Positions 42,114-49,837 of a DNA stretch of 64,000 nucleotides are shown here, piece after piece. Positions within the stretch are counted from its first letter, which is position 1; each line of letters starts with the position of its first letter. A program made the position numbers and the translations under genes. The notes under the pieces were generated by a model. It searched no databases, was not told the DNA's origin, and saw nothing but the letters and a program-made list of their open reading frames with translations. Origin of the DNA: Lysinimonas soli (GTDB taxonomy: Bacteria > Actinomycetota > Actinomycetes > Actinomycetales > Microbacteriaceae). The stretch covers positions 1 through 64,000 of the forward strand of contig NZ_JBHSMG010000006.1 in the NCBI RefSeq assembly GCF_042655435.1, read 5' to 3'.

Positions 42114-43502
42114 ATGACTCGTCAGATCCGCTTCAACGCCTTCGACATGAACTGCGTCGCCCACCAGTCCTCGGGGCTGTGGCGGCATCCGGATGACCGC
42201 TCCGCGAGCTACAAGGACCTCGGCTACTGGACCGAGCTGGCCCAGCTTCTCGAGCGCGGCACCTTCGACGGCATCTTCATCGCCGACGTTCTGGGCACCT
42301 ACGACGTCTACGGGGGCAGCAACGAAGCCGCGATCCGGCACGCGGCGCAGGTGCCGGTCAACGACCCCGTGCTGCTGATCTCGGCCATGGCCCACGTGAC
42401 CGAGAACCTCGGCTTCGGCGTGACGGCCGGCACGGCCTACGAGCACCCGTACCCGTTCGCCCGCCGGATGTCGACGCTGGATCACCTCACGAAGGGCCGT
42501 GTCGGCTGGAACGTCGTCACCGGCTACCTGCCCTCCGCCGCGCGCAACATGGGCGCCGAGGACCAGCTCGAGCACGACGACCGCTACGACCACGCCGACG
42601 AGTACCTGGAGGTGCTCTACAAGCTGTGGGAGGGCTCCTGGGAGGACGACGCGGTCATCCGCGATCGGGAGAGCGGCGTGTTCACCGACCCCGCGAAGGT
42701 GCACGAGATCGGGCACAAGGGCAAGCACTTCACCGTGCCCGGCATCCACATCTCCGAGCCGTCGCCGCAGCGCACCCCGGTGATCTACCAGGCAGGCGCC
42801 TCGCCCCGTGGGATCGCCTTCGCCGCGGGCAACGCCGAGGCGATCTTCGTCGCCGCGCCCACCAAGGAGGTGCTGACCTCGACGGTCAAGCGCATCCGCG
42901 ACGCCCTCGAGGCGGCCGGGCGCGACCGCTACTCGGCGAAGATCTACACGCTGCTCACGATCATCACCGACGAGACGCCCGAGAAGGCGCAGGCCAAGTA
43001 CGAAAACTACCTGAGCTACGCGAGCGAGGAGGGCGCGCTGGTCTTCATGTCGGGCTGGATGGGCGTCGACCTGTCGGAGTTCGACCTCGACGAGCCGGTC
43101 GGCAACGTGAAGAGCAACGCGATCCAGTCGGTCATCGCCAACTTCCAGGAGTCCGCCGACCGCGGTCGCGAGTTCACGGTGCGCGACATCGCGCGGCACG
43201 GCGCGATCGGCGGTCTCGGCCCGCTCATCGTGGGCTCGGGCGAGCAGATCGCCGACCAGCTGCAGGAGTGGGTGGACGAGGCGGATGTCGATGGCTTCAA
43301 CCTCGCCTATGCGATCACCCCGGGAACCTTCGAGGACATCGTGAACCACGTGATCCCCGTGCTGCGCGAGCGCGGCGCCTACCCCGAGTCGTACGCCGAG
43401 GGCACGCTGCGCAACAAGCTGCACGGCCGCGGCGACCGGCTGCCCGAGGAGCACAAGGGCGCGGGGTACCGGGTACAGCTAGCGGGGGAGGGGCCGAGCT
43501 AG
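42114..43502 (+). CDS. NtaA/SnaA/DszA-family FMN-dependent monooxygenase
   Basis: A 462-residue LLM-superfamily monooxygenase of the nitrilotriacetate/desulfurisation type, needing FMNH2 from a reductase. Typical are RQIRFNAFDMNCVAHQSSGLWRHP at the start, TEALVD-like FIADVLGTYDVYGG, LDHLTKGRVGWNVVTGYL and the DDRYDHADEYLEVLYKLWEGSW block. The ATG at 42114 is preferred; GATCAT is 7 nt upstream. Another ATG at 42105 would add three residues. The substrate is unknown; no flavin reductase is adjacent. Confidence 0.9.
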   Translation: MTRQIRFNAFDMNCVAHQSSGLWRHPDDRSASYKDLGYWTELAQLLERGTFDGIFIADVLGTYDVYGGSNEAAIRHAAQVPVNDPVLLISAMAHVTENLGFGVTAGTAYEHPYPFARRMSTLDHLTKGRVGWNVVTGYLPSAARNMGAEDQLEHDDRYDHADEYLEVLYKLWEGSWEDDAVIRDRESGVFTDPAKVHEIGHKGKHFTVPGIHISEPSPQRTPVIYQAGASPRGIAFAAGNAEAIFVAAPTKEVLTSTVKRIRDALEAAGRDRYSAKIYTLLTIITDETPEKAQAKYENYLSYASEEGALVFMSGWMGVDLSEFDLDEPVGNVKSNAIQSVIANFQESADRGREFTVRDIARHGAIGGLGPLIVGSGEQIADQLQEWVDEADVDGFNLAYAITPGTFEDIVNHVIPVLRERGAYPESYAEGTLRNKLHGRGDRLPEEHKGAGYRVQLAGEGPS

Positions 43503-43608
43503 CGGGGCGGGGCCGCCTCCCGTCGTCCCCAGAGGATCGCGCGCCGGATCATCCGGCACTTGGGGGCGAGAGGGCCCCTCGAGCACGCCCGGGCGGCATT
43601 CTCGGACC

Positions 43609-43962
43609 ATGGCCGCGAAAGACGAACTGGGCGCCCGGGGAGAAGACCTCGCCGCGCGCCACCTGCTGCGCCGGGGGCTGACCCTGCTCGACCGCAACTG
43701 GCGGTGCCCGCAGGGCGAGATCGACCTCGTGCTGCGCGACGGCGACGAGGTGGTGTTCGTCGAGGTCAAGACGCGGTCGAGCGTGGCGTTCGGGCATCCG
43801 CTCGAGGCGATCACGGCGGCCAAGCTCGCGCGACTGCGGCGGCTCGCCGGTGCCTGGTGCGAGGCGCACCCCGGCGCGGGGCGCATCAGGATCGACGCGA
43901 TCGCCGTCATCGCGCCGCGCGATCTCCCCGCCACGATCGAGCATCTCGAGCGGGTGTTCTGA
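43609..43962 (+). CDS. yraN: YraN/UPF0102 family nuclease-fold protein
   Basis: A 117-residue UPF0102 protein with a PD-(D/E)xK-like core GEIDLVLRDGDEVVFVEVKTR. The function is unproven; it is conserved with rnhB and comM/dprA. CATTCT lies 6 nt before the ATG. It is followed by yifB at 17 bp. Confidence 0.92.
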   Translation: MAAKDELGARGEDLAARHLLRRGLTLLDRNWRCPQGEIDLVLRDGDEVVFVEVKTRSSVAFGHPLEAITAAKLARLRRLAGAWCEAHPGAGRIRIDAIAVIAPRDLPATIEHLERVF

Positions 43963-43978
43963 TGGTCGACTCGTCGGG

Positions 43979-45520
43979 ATGCGCGTCGTGACGATCGGGC
44001 GCGCCCACGCGATCTCGCTGCTCGGGCTCGACGGGGCGGTGGTCGAGATCGAGGCCGACATCTCGAGCAACCTGCCCTCGTTCGTGCTCATCGGCCTGCC
44101 CGATGCCGCGCTCGGCGAAGCCCGCGACCGGGTGCGCTCGGCGGCCGGCAACTCCGGCTGCCCGCTGCCCGCTCGCAAGCTGACCGTGAACCTCTCGCCC
44201 GCGGCACTGCCCAAGCACGGCTCGGGCTTCGATCTCGGCATCGCGCTGGCCGCCCTGGCCGCCGACGACCAGGTCTCGGCCGACTCCGTCGCGCGCGTCG
44301 TGCACCTCGGCGAGCTGGGGCTCGATGGGCGCCTGCGCCCGCTGGCCGGCATCCTGCCCGCCGTGCTCGCGGCCGTGCGGGCGGGTTTCGACACCGTGGT
44401 CGTTCCCGCCGGTAACGCCGACGAAGCGGCTCTCGTGCCCGGGGTGCGCGTGGTCGGGGTCGTCTCGCTGCGCGACGCGGCGATCTGGCACGGGGCCGAG
44501 CTCGAGCCGATCCCGCTCGATGCACTGCTCCCGGCCGCCCCCGACGAGGCTCACGACGAGGAGGGCGACCTAGCCGATGTGATCGGCAATCCGGACGCCG
44601 TGGAGGCGATCCAGGTCGCTGCGGCGGGCGGTCACCACATCTACCTGCTCGGCCCTCCGGGTGCGGGCAAGACGATGCTCGCCTCGAGACTGCCTTCGTT
44701 GCTGCCGCAGTTGACCCCGCACGAGGCGCTCGAGACGGCCTCGATCCGATCGCTTGCGGGTATCCCGGTGCGGGGCGGGCTGTCGCTCAGGCCGCCGTTC
44801 GAGGCGCCTCACCACACCGCGAGTGCGGCCGCGATCGTCGGAGGCGGCAGCGGGGTCATCCGCCCGGGAGCCGCGGCGCGGGCCGCGAACGGCGTCCTGT
44901 TCCTCGACGAGGCGCCGGAGTTCAGTCCGGCGGCGCTCGACGCGCTGCGCCAGCCGCTCGAGTCCGGCGAGATCGCGATCTCGCGGGCCACCGCGACCGC
45001 CCGGTTCCCCGCGCGCTTTCAGCTCGTCCTGGCCGCGAACCCCTGTCCCTGCGGCAACGCGGGCACCCGGGACGGCGACTGCCGCTGCACGCCGTTCGCC
45101 GTGCGTCGCTATCTGGGGCGACTCAGCGGCCCGCTGCTCGACCGCGTCGACATCCGCATGGACGTCCACCGGATCACGACCGCGCAGCTCCGCGCCGCCG
45201 GCTCCGGCGACCGGGTCGACAGCGAATCGGCGCGGGCACGCGTTCGGCAGGCCCGCGCCGCGGCGGCCGAGCGGCTGCGCGGCACCGCGTGGCGGCTCAA
45301 CGCGCAGGTCGCGGGCACCTGGCTGAGGTCGCCCGCCGGGGCCCCGGAACGCGGTGCCACCCTCGGACTCGATCGCGCGCTCGAACGCGGCGGGATCACG
45401 ATGCGCGGCTATGACCGCGTGCTCCGCCTCGCCTGGACCCTCTGCGATCTCGACGGCTCCCCGCGCCCGGATGCCGACCACGTCGGCCGGGCCCTCTATC
45501 TGCGAAAGGCGGCACGATGA
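43979..45520 (+). CDS. comM: YifB/ComM Mg-chelatase-like AAA+ ATPase
   Basis: A 513-residue ComM-type hexameric helicase that aids branch migration during natural transformation in Gram-negatives. An N-terminal Lon-protease-like domain (FVLIGLPDAALGEARDRVRSA), Walker A GPPGAGKTM at 225-233, Walker B VLFLDEAPEF at about 308 and a cysteine cluster NPCPCGN...DCRCTPF. Start at 43979 fits the family N-terminus RAHAISLLGLDG. dprA follows with ATGA overlap. Confidence 0.94.
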   Translation: MRVVTIGRAHAISLLGLDGAVVEIEADISSNLPSFVLIGLPDAALGEARDRVRSAAGNSGCPLPARKLTVNLSPAALPKHGSGFDLGIALAALAADDQVSADSVARVVHLGELGLDGRLRPLAGILPAVLAAVRAGFDTVVVPAGNADEAALVPGVRVVGVVSLRDAAIWHGAELEPIPLDALLPAAPDEAHDEEGDLADVIGNPDAVEAIQVAAAGGHHIYLLGPPGAGKTMLASRLPSLLPQLTPHEALETASIRSLAGIPVRGGLSLRPPFEAPHHTASAAAIVGGGSGVIRPGAAARAANGVLFLDEAPEFSPAALDALRQPLESGEIAISRATATARFPARFQLVLAANPCPCGNAGTRDGDCRCTPFAVRRYLGRLSGPLLDRVDIRMDVHRITTAQLRAAGSGDRVDSESARARVRQARAAAAERLRGTAWRLNAQVAGTWLRSPAGAPERGATLGLDRALERGGITMRGYDRVLRLAWTLCDLDGSPRPDADHVGRALYLRKAAR

Positions 45521-46791
45521 CGATCCTCGGCATTCAGGAATCGGTGGTGGCACCCCTCGTGCGCGCCCTCTCGCCCGAGGAGCTGTCACGGGAGTACGGC
45601 CGCGAGCAGCTCGCGGAACGGTTCGCCCGCGCGGCGTGGAGCACCTTTGCCGAACCCGGTGATCGGGATGCCGGTCATCTGCTGAACGTGCTCGGGGCCG
45701 AGGCCTCGGTGCGCGCCCTCACGGCGAGCAGCATCGACGATGTCGCCCCGATCCTGCATGCCCTCGCCGACGCGGACGACCACGAACTCACCCACGACGA
45801 CGCCGTCGACGCCGTCAAGCGGTGGCGCTCCCGGGTTGAGGTACCCGCTGTGCTGCGTTCGCTGCGGCAGGCGGCCCGGTTCGGGGCGCGGCTGCTCGTA
45901 CCGGATGACCCCGAATGGCCGACCGGTCTCGACGACCTCGGCGAGCACCGACCGGCCGCACTGTGGGTGCGGGGCGACAGCCGGATGCTCGGGCAGCTCG
46001 AGCGGTCGATCGCCATCGTCGGGGCGCGCGCCGCGACGGGCTACGGCGAGCACGTCACGATCGAGGCGGCAAGCGGCCTCGCCGACCGCGGTCTCACGAT
46101 CGTCTCGGGCGCCGCCTACGGCATCGACGGCATTGCGCACCGCGCCGCTCTGGCGAGCTCGGGGGCGACGGTGGCGTTCTTGGCCGGGGGAGTCGACCGC
46201 TTCTATCCGGCGGGTCACGAGGCCCTGCTCACCCGCATCGTCGAGCGCGGCGCGGTCGTCTCGGAGGTGCCGTGCGGAACCGCTCCGACCCGATGGCGCT
46301 TCCTGCAACGGAATCGGCTCATCGCCGCCGCCAGCCGGGCCACCGTCGTGGTCGAGGCGGGCTGGCGGTCCGGCTCGCTCAACACGGCCAACCACGCCGC
46401 GACGCTCGGCCGCCCGATCGGAGCCGTTCCGGGGCCGGTGACCAGCGCAGCGTCGGTCGGATGCCATCGCCTGCTCCGGGACCTCACGGCGGTGTGCGTC
46501 ACGACGCCCGACGAGATGGCCGAACTCGTGCCGACAGTGGCGGATTCCTCGCCCTCGCCGAGCACCGACGCCGCGCCGCCCCCGGTCGGGATCGACCCGA
46601 CGGGCACCCGGGTGCGCCTTCTCGATGCGCTCAGCGAGCGGTCCGGTCGGAGCGTCGAACGGATCGTCGCGCTCTCCGGTCTGGCCGCCGACCGGGTGCG
46701 GGCCGAACTGGGTCTGCTCGAACTCGAGGGCATCGTGCAGGAGCGCCCCAGCGGATGGCTGAGAAAGGCTGCGAAAGACCTCGCGCGCTGA
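45517..46791 (+). CDS. dprA: DNA-processing protein DprA
   Basis: A 424-residue DprA, which loads RecA on incoming single strands. An N-terminal SAM-like helical region, then the Rossmann fold with SIAIVGARAATGYGEHVTIE and VSGAAYGIDGIAHRAAL, FLAGGVDRFYP and RNRLIAAASRATVVVEAGWRSGSLNTA; a C-terminal winged helix (about 360-424). Full length. ATGA overlap with comM implies coupling. Other competence genes are not in this window. Confidence 0.95.
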   Translation: MTILGIQESVVAPLVRALSPEELSREYGREQLAERFARAAWSTFAEPGDRDAGHLLNVLGAEASVRALTASSIDDVAPILHALADADDHELTHDDAVDAVKRWRSRVEVPAVLRSLRQAARFGARLLVPDDPEWPTGLDDLGEHRPAALWVRGDSRMLGQLERSIAIVGARAATGYGEHVTIEAASGLADRGLTIVSGAAYGIDGIAHRAALASSGATVAFLAGGVDRFYPAGHEALLTRIVERGAVVSEVPCGTAPTRWRFLQRNRLIAAASRATVVVEAGWRSGSLNTANHAATLGRPIGAVPGPVTSAASVGCHRLLRDLTAVCVTTPDEMAELVPTVADSSPSPSTDAAPPPVGIDPTGTRVRLLDALSERSGRSVERIVALSGLAADRVRAELGLLELEGIVQERPSGWLRKAAKDLAR

Positions 46792-46822
46792 CGGCCCCGC
46801 CCCGTCATCCGGCCCGGCTAGA

Positions 46823-47767
46823 GTGCGCAGCATGATGCAGCTCGGGCAGTACCCTCCACCGACCCACACCATCGCGCACGTCAGCGACACGCACTTCCTC
46901 GGGGGGCGCCGCCGGCTCTACGGGGCGGTCGACACCGATCGCAACCTCGCTCGGGCCCTCGAACAGCTGGAGCGCTCCGGATCGCGGCCGAGCGCCATCG
47001 TCATCACGGGCGACCTCGCCGACCTCGCCGAGCCCGACGCGTACGAGCGCCTGCGCGACCAGCTCGCACCGGTCGCCGATCGGATGGGGTCGCGCATCAT
47101 CTGGGTCATGGGCAACCACGACGAGCGGCGTCCGTTCTCGTCGATCCTGCTGGGCGAGCAGCCGAGCGACGCCCCGCAGGACCGGGTGCACGACGTTGAC
47201 GGCTTGCGGATCGTCGCGCTCGACACCTCGGTGCCGGGCTACCACCACGGGGAGTTGAGCGACGAGCAACTGTCGTGGCTCGAAGGGGTGCTCGCGATTC
47301 CGGCGGCGCACGGCACCCTGCTCGCGCTGCACCATCCACCGCTTCCCGCGGTCATCGAGATCATGGCGATCATCGAACTGCAGGAGCAGCAGAAGCTGGC
47401 CGACGTCATCCGGGGAACGGATGTGCGCGGCATCCTGGCCGGGCATCTGCACTACTCGACGCACGGCAGCTTCGCAGGGGTTCCCGTCTCGGTCGCGTCC
47501 GCCACCTGCTACTCGATCGACCCGAGCGGCGAGCCGGACACCCTGCTCGGCGTCGACGGCGGCCAGTCGATCAACCTGGTCAACGTGTACGCCGACAACG
47601 TCGTGCACTCGATCGTTCCGGTGGGCGATTCGCCCCAGGTGGCCGGGTTCTCGGGCGTGATGCTCGAGCGACTCGCGTCGATGACGCCCGAGGAGCGCCG
47701 GGAGGCGTTCTCGAGCAAGACCTCCACCTTCAGCGTGGAGGAGGCCGAGAGCTCGAGCGGGTCGTAG
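46823..47767 (+). CDS. Metallophosphoesterase, cyclic nucleotide phosphodiesterase-like
   Basis: A 314-residue calcineurin-like phosphoesterase of the CpdA/Icc (class III PDE) type. All metal motifs are present: HVSDTHF, VITGDLAD, VMGNHDERRP, ALHHPPLP and AGHLHYSTHG. It may hydrolyse cAMP or other phosphodiesters. TAGAGT lies 7 nt before the ATG (leaderless). It sits between dprA and xerC. Confidence 0.9.
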   Translation: MRSMMQLGQYPPPTHTIAHVSDTHFLGGRRRLYGAVDTDRNLARALEQLERSGSRPSAIVITGDLADLAEPDAYERLRDQLAPVADRMGSRIIWVMGNHDERRPFSSILLGEQPSDAPQDRVHDVDGLRIVALDTSVPGYHHGELSDEQLSWLEGVLAIPAAHGTLLALHHPPLPAVIEIMAIIELQEQQKLADVIRGTDVRGILAGHLHYSTHGSFAGVPVSVASATCYSIDPSGEPDTLLGVDGGQSINLVNVYADNVVHSIVPVGDSPQVAGFSGVMLERLASMTPEERREAFSSKTSTFSVEEAESSSGS

Positions 47768-47803
47768 CCGCGCACAGCCGCACCGAGGGGCGACCATAGC
47801 TGC

Positions 47804-48739
47804 ATGCAGCTACGCGCCGCGATCGAGGGGTTCTCCCGTCACCTGACGGTGGATCGCGGCTTCAGCGAGCACACCGTGCGCGCCTATCGGGGGGATCTCG
47901 CCGACCTCGCCTCCTTCGTCGAGGCGACCGCGACCGACCCCGCGGCCTCGAACCCCGAGCCGTTCGACGTGCGCGAGCTCGACCTCGAACTGCTACGGGA
48001 CTGGTTGTGGGCTGCGACGGGTGCGGGCCTCGCCAAGTCGACGATGGCCCGGCGCACCGCCGCAGCCCGGGCCTTCACGAAGTGGCTGGTCTCGACCGGG
48101 GCGGTTCCCGCGGATGCCGCGGCCCGGCTGAAGGCACCGCGCCCCGAGCAGCACCTGCCGCGCGTGCTCACCCGTGGGCAGATGGGCGCCATCTTCGAGG
48201 GGCTCGCGGCCCGCGCGGCGTCCGGTGATCCGGTCGCGGTGCGCGACCTCGCGATCGTCGAGCTGCTCTACGCCTCGGCGATGCGGGTCAGCGAGCTCAC
48301 CGGTCTGCGCCTCGGCGACATCGATCGATCCCGGCTCACCGCACGGGTGCTGGGCAAGGGGGGTAAGGAGCGCGTGGTGCCCTTCGGCGTGCCCGCGTCG
48401 CGGGCCCTCGAGCGATATCTGGATGCGGCGCGCCCGATCCTGCGCGCCGACCACGCCGAGACCGGGGCCCTCTTTCTCAACTCCCACGGAGCCGCCATGA
48501 ACACCCGCTCGGTCTACGAGTTGGTGGCCAGGATCCTGCACGACGTCCCGGGGTCGGGCCCGTCCGGTCCGCACGCCTTCCGGCACACCGCCGCCACGCA
48601 TCTGCTCGACGGTGGGGCCGACCTTCGCGCGGTGCAGGAGATCCTCGGGCACGCCAGCCTGTCGACGACCCAGATCTACACGCACGTCTCGGCCGAACGC
48701 CTGAAGCAGAGCTACGCCAGCGCCCACCCGAGGGCATGA
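47804..48739 (+). CDS. xerC: Tyrosine recombinase XerC
   Basis: A 311-residue XerC/XerD recombinase. Core-binding domain to ~105; catalytic residues in SAMRVSELTGLRLGD (Arg), GKGGKERVVPFG (Lys), HAFRHTAATHLL (His, Arg), LGHASLSTTQIYTH (His, Tyr292). It lies next to the M23 and rpsB genes as in most actinobacteria, so it is the housekeeping dimer-resolution enzyme, not a phage integrase. A large nested inverted repeat starts at its stop codon. Confidence 0.95.
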   Translation: MQLRAAIEGFSRHLTVDRGFSEHTVRAYRGDLADLASFVEATATDPAASNPEPFDVRELDLELLRDWLWAATGAGLAKSTMARRTAAARAFTKWLVSTGAVPADAAARLKAPRPEQHLPRVLTRGQMGAIFEGLAARAASGDPVAVRDLAIVELLYASAMRVSELTGLRLGDIDRSRLTARVLGKGGKERVVPFGVPASRALERYLDAARPILRADHAETGALFLNSHGAAMNTRSVYELVARILHDVPGSGPSGPHAFRHTAATHLLDGGADLRAVQEILGHASLSTTQIYTHVSAERLKQSYASAHPRA

Positions 48740-48786
48740 AAACTCGCTTGAAGAAAGTCGCGACCGCGACTTTCGCGGTTTTCATG
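48735..48786. terminator. Nested inverted repeat at the xerC stop, probable terminator
   Basis: Inner arms GAAAGTCGCG (48753-48762) and CGCGACTTTC (48765-48774) are perfect around a 2-nt loop. Outer arms CATGAAAAC (48735-48743) and GTTTTCATG (48778-48786) are also perfect. The outer left arm includes the xerC stop TGA. The loop would enlarge on folding to about 4 nt. Bidirectional termination is most likely. Confidence 0.65.
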
Positions 48787-48804
48787 GCGTGAGCAACCGA
48801 GCAT

Positions 48805-48865
48805 CCCACGAACCGATGGCGCCGACACCCAAGGCGCCATGCCCACGAACCGATGGCGCCGACAC
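48805..48865. repeat. 24-bp direct repeat (two copies) after xerC
   Basis: CCCACGAACCGATGGCGCCG at 48805 begins an exact 24-bp unit repeated at 48842-48865, 37 bp apart start-to-start. Each copy contains ATGGCGCC. No gene is apparent between 48787 and 48894 and the role is unknown. Confidence 0.85.
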
Positions 48866-48894
48866 TCGGGGGCACCATACCCTCTCGCCCCCCA

Positions 48895-49494
48895 TCACCC
48901 CATCGGCAACAGCACCGACCACGGCACCCCGTCCAGGAACAGCAGTGGATTCACGTACTCCCCGCCCACGCGCGCGCCGAGATGCAGGCACGCGCTCGCG
49001 CAGTGCCCCTCGAGCAGCACCCCGACCACCTGTCCCCGCGTGACGGTCTCGCCGGCGACCAGCGAGCTCTGCACGGGTTCGAAGCTCGAGAGCACCCCGC
49101 CGGCGTGCTCGATCGAGAGCACGGGCCGGTCCACGACGACGCCCGCGAAGTGCACGACCCCGTCGGCCGGTGCGAGCACGGGGGAGCCGGTCGGTGCCCG
49201 GATGTCGATGCCGCGGTGCCCCGCCGCGTACGGCGTGGGCGGGGCGAGGTAGGGCCGCGCGATCGGATGCGGTGCCGCGACCGGCCACTGCCACGGCGGC
49301 CCCGCAGGCGGCCCTGCGGACGGACCCGCAGACGCCGCAGCGGTCGCGCTCGCCCGGTCACACGCCACCGCGCTCGCCGCGACCGCCCCAGGGGCGGCGC
49401 TCGCCGCGCCCGCGCCAGCGCTGCCCGCACCCCCGCCCAGACCCACGGCGAGCAGCGACCCGGCGACCATGAGAACAACGCGAGCACGCGACAT
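48895..49494 (-). CDS. Secreted M23/LytM-like protein, possibly catalytically degenerate
   Basis: A 199-residue exported protein with a signal peptide (about 1-35), a long Ala/Ser/Pro linker and a LytM domain from about 80. Zinc ligands His and Asp are in AGHRGIDIRAP; the usual HxH is CLHLGAR, so the catalytic first His is Cys, and the YAHL-type His position reads SSFEPV. Two cysteines (CASAC) may form a disulfide. It may be an inactive LytM factor regulating hydrolases rather than a peptidase. Antisense upstream of rpsB; no leaderless box seen. Confidence 0.82.
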   Translation of the reverse strand: MSRARVVLMVAGSLLAVGLGGGAGSAGAGAASAAPGAVAASAVACDRASATAAASAGPSAGPPAGPPWQWPVAAPHPIARPYLAPPTPYAAGHRGIDIRAPTGSPVLAPADGVVHFAGVVVDRPVLSIEHAGGVLSSFEPVQSSLVAGETVTRGQVVGVLLEGHCASACLHLGARVGGEYVNPLLFLDGVPWSVLLPMG

Positions 49495-49591
49495 CCCCCG
49501 AGCATCCCGCCGGCCGGTCCCGGCGACGGCGCCGTCGCCGGGACCGGTGCACCGCGGTCCCGATCCCGCTCCGGGGGAGGAGCCGCCCCGG

Positions 49592-49600
49592 TGCTACACT
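49592..49600 (+). promoter_or_regulatory. Extended -10 promoter of rpsB-tsf
   Basis: TGCTACACT at 49592-49600 is an extended -10 box (TG-n-TACACT); no clear -35 is seen. It predicts a leader of about 230 nt before the rpsB ATG. The 343-bp gap 49495-49837 holds only this promoter and leader; I found no convincing small gene. The leader may be structured, as in other rpsB operons. Confidence 0.6.
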
Positions 49601-49837
49601 GTGAGACGCACTCCGCTCCGGCGGGGTGACTACGCGTGCCCACGCGACGAGAGCCGAGAAGTCGGCGACGGTCGCGGCACCGGCCTCCACCTCCTTCAGT
49701 CATCACGGGAACCGCGCGAACGGGGAACGTGACAGTGGATGTGCGCCCGGGCACCAGGGATCGCGAGCCATCCGGCGTCGCGGCGATCAACTGAGAAACC
49801 GTGCGGGCGAGAGCCTGCCCAGAAAGAAGGAACGACC

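Noticed and set aside
48735..48786. Chromosomal dif site
   Set aside because: The repeat is perfectly nested and does not show the two 11-bp arms with a 6-8 bp centre expected of dif; terminator is simpler.
49495..49837. Possible small ORF or riboswitch in the rpsB leader
   Set aside because: No conserved aptamer motif or plausible RBS-start pair; the extended -10 at 49592 explains the region as a long leader.
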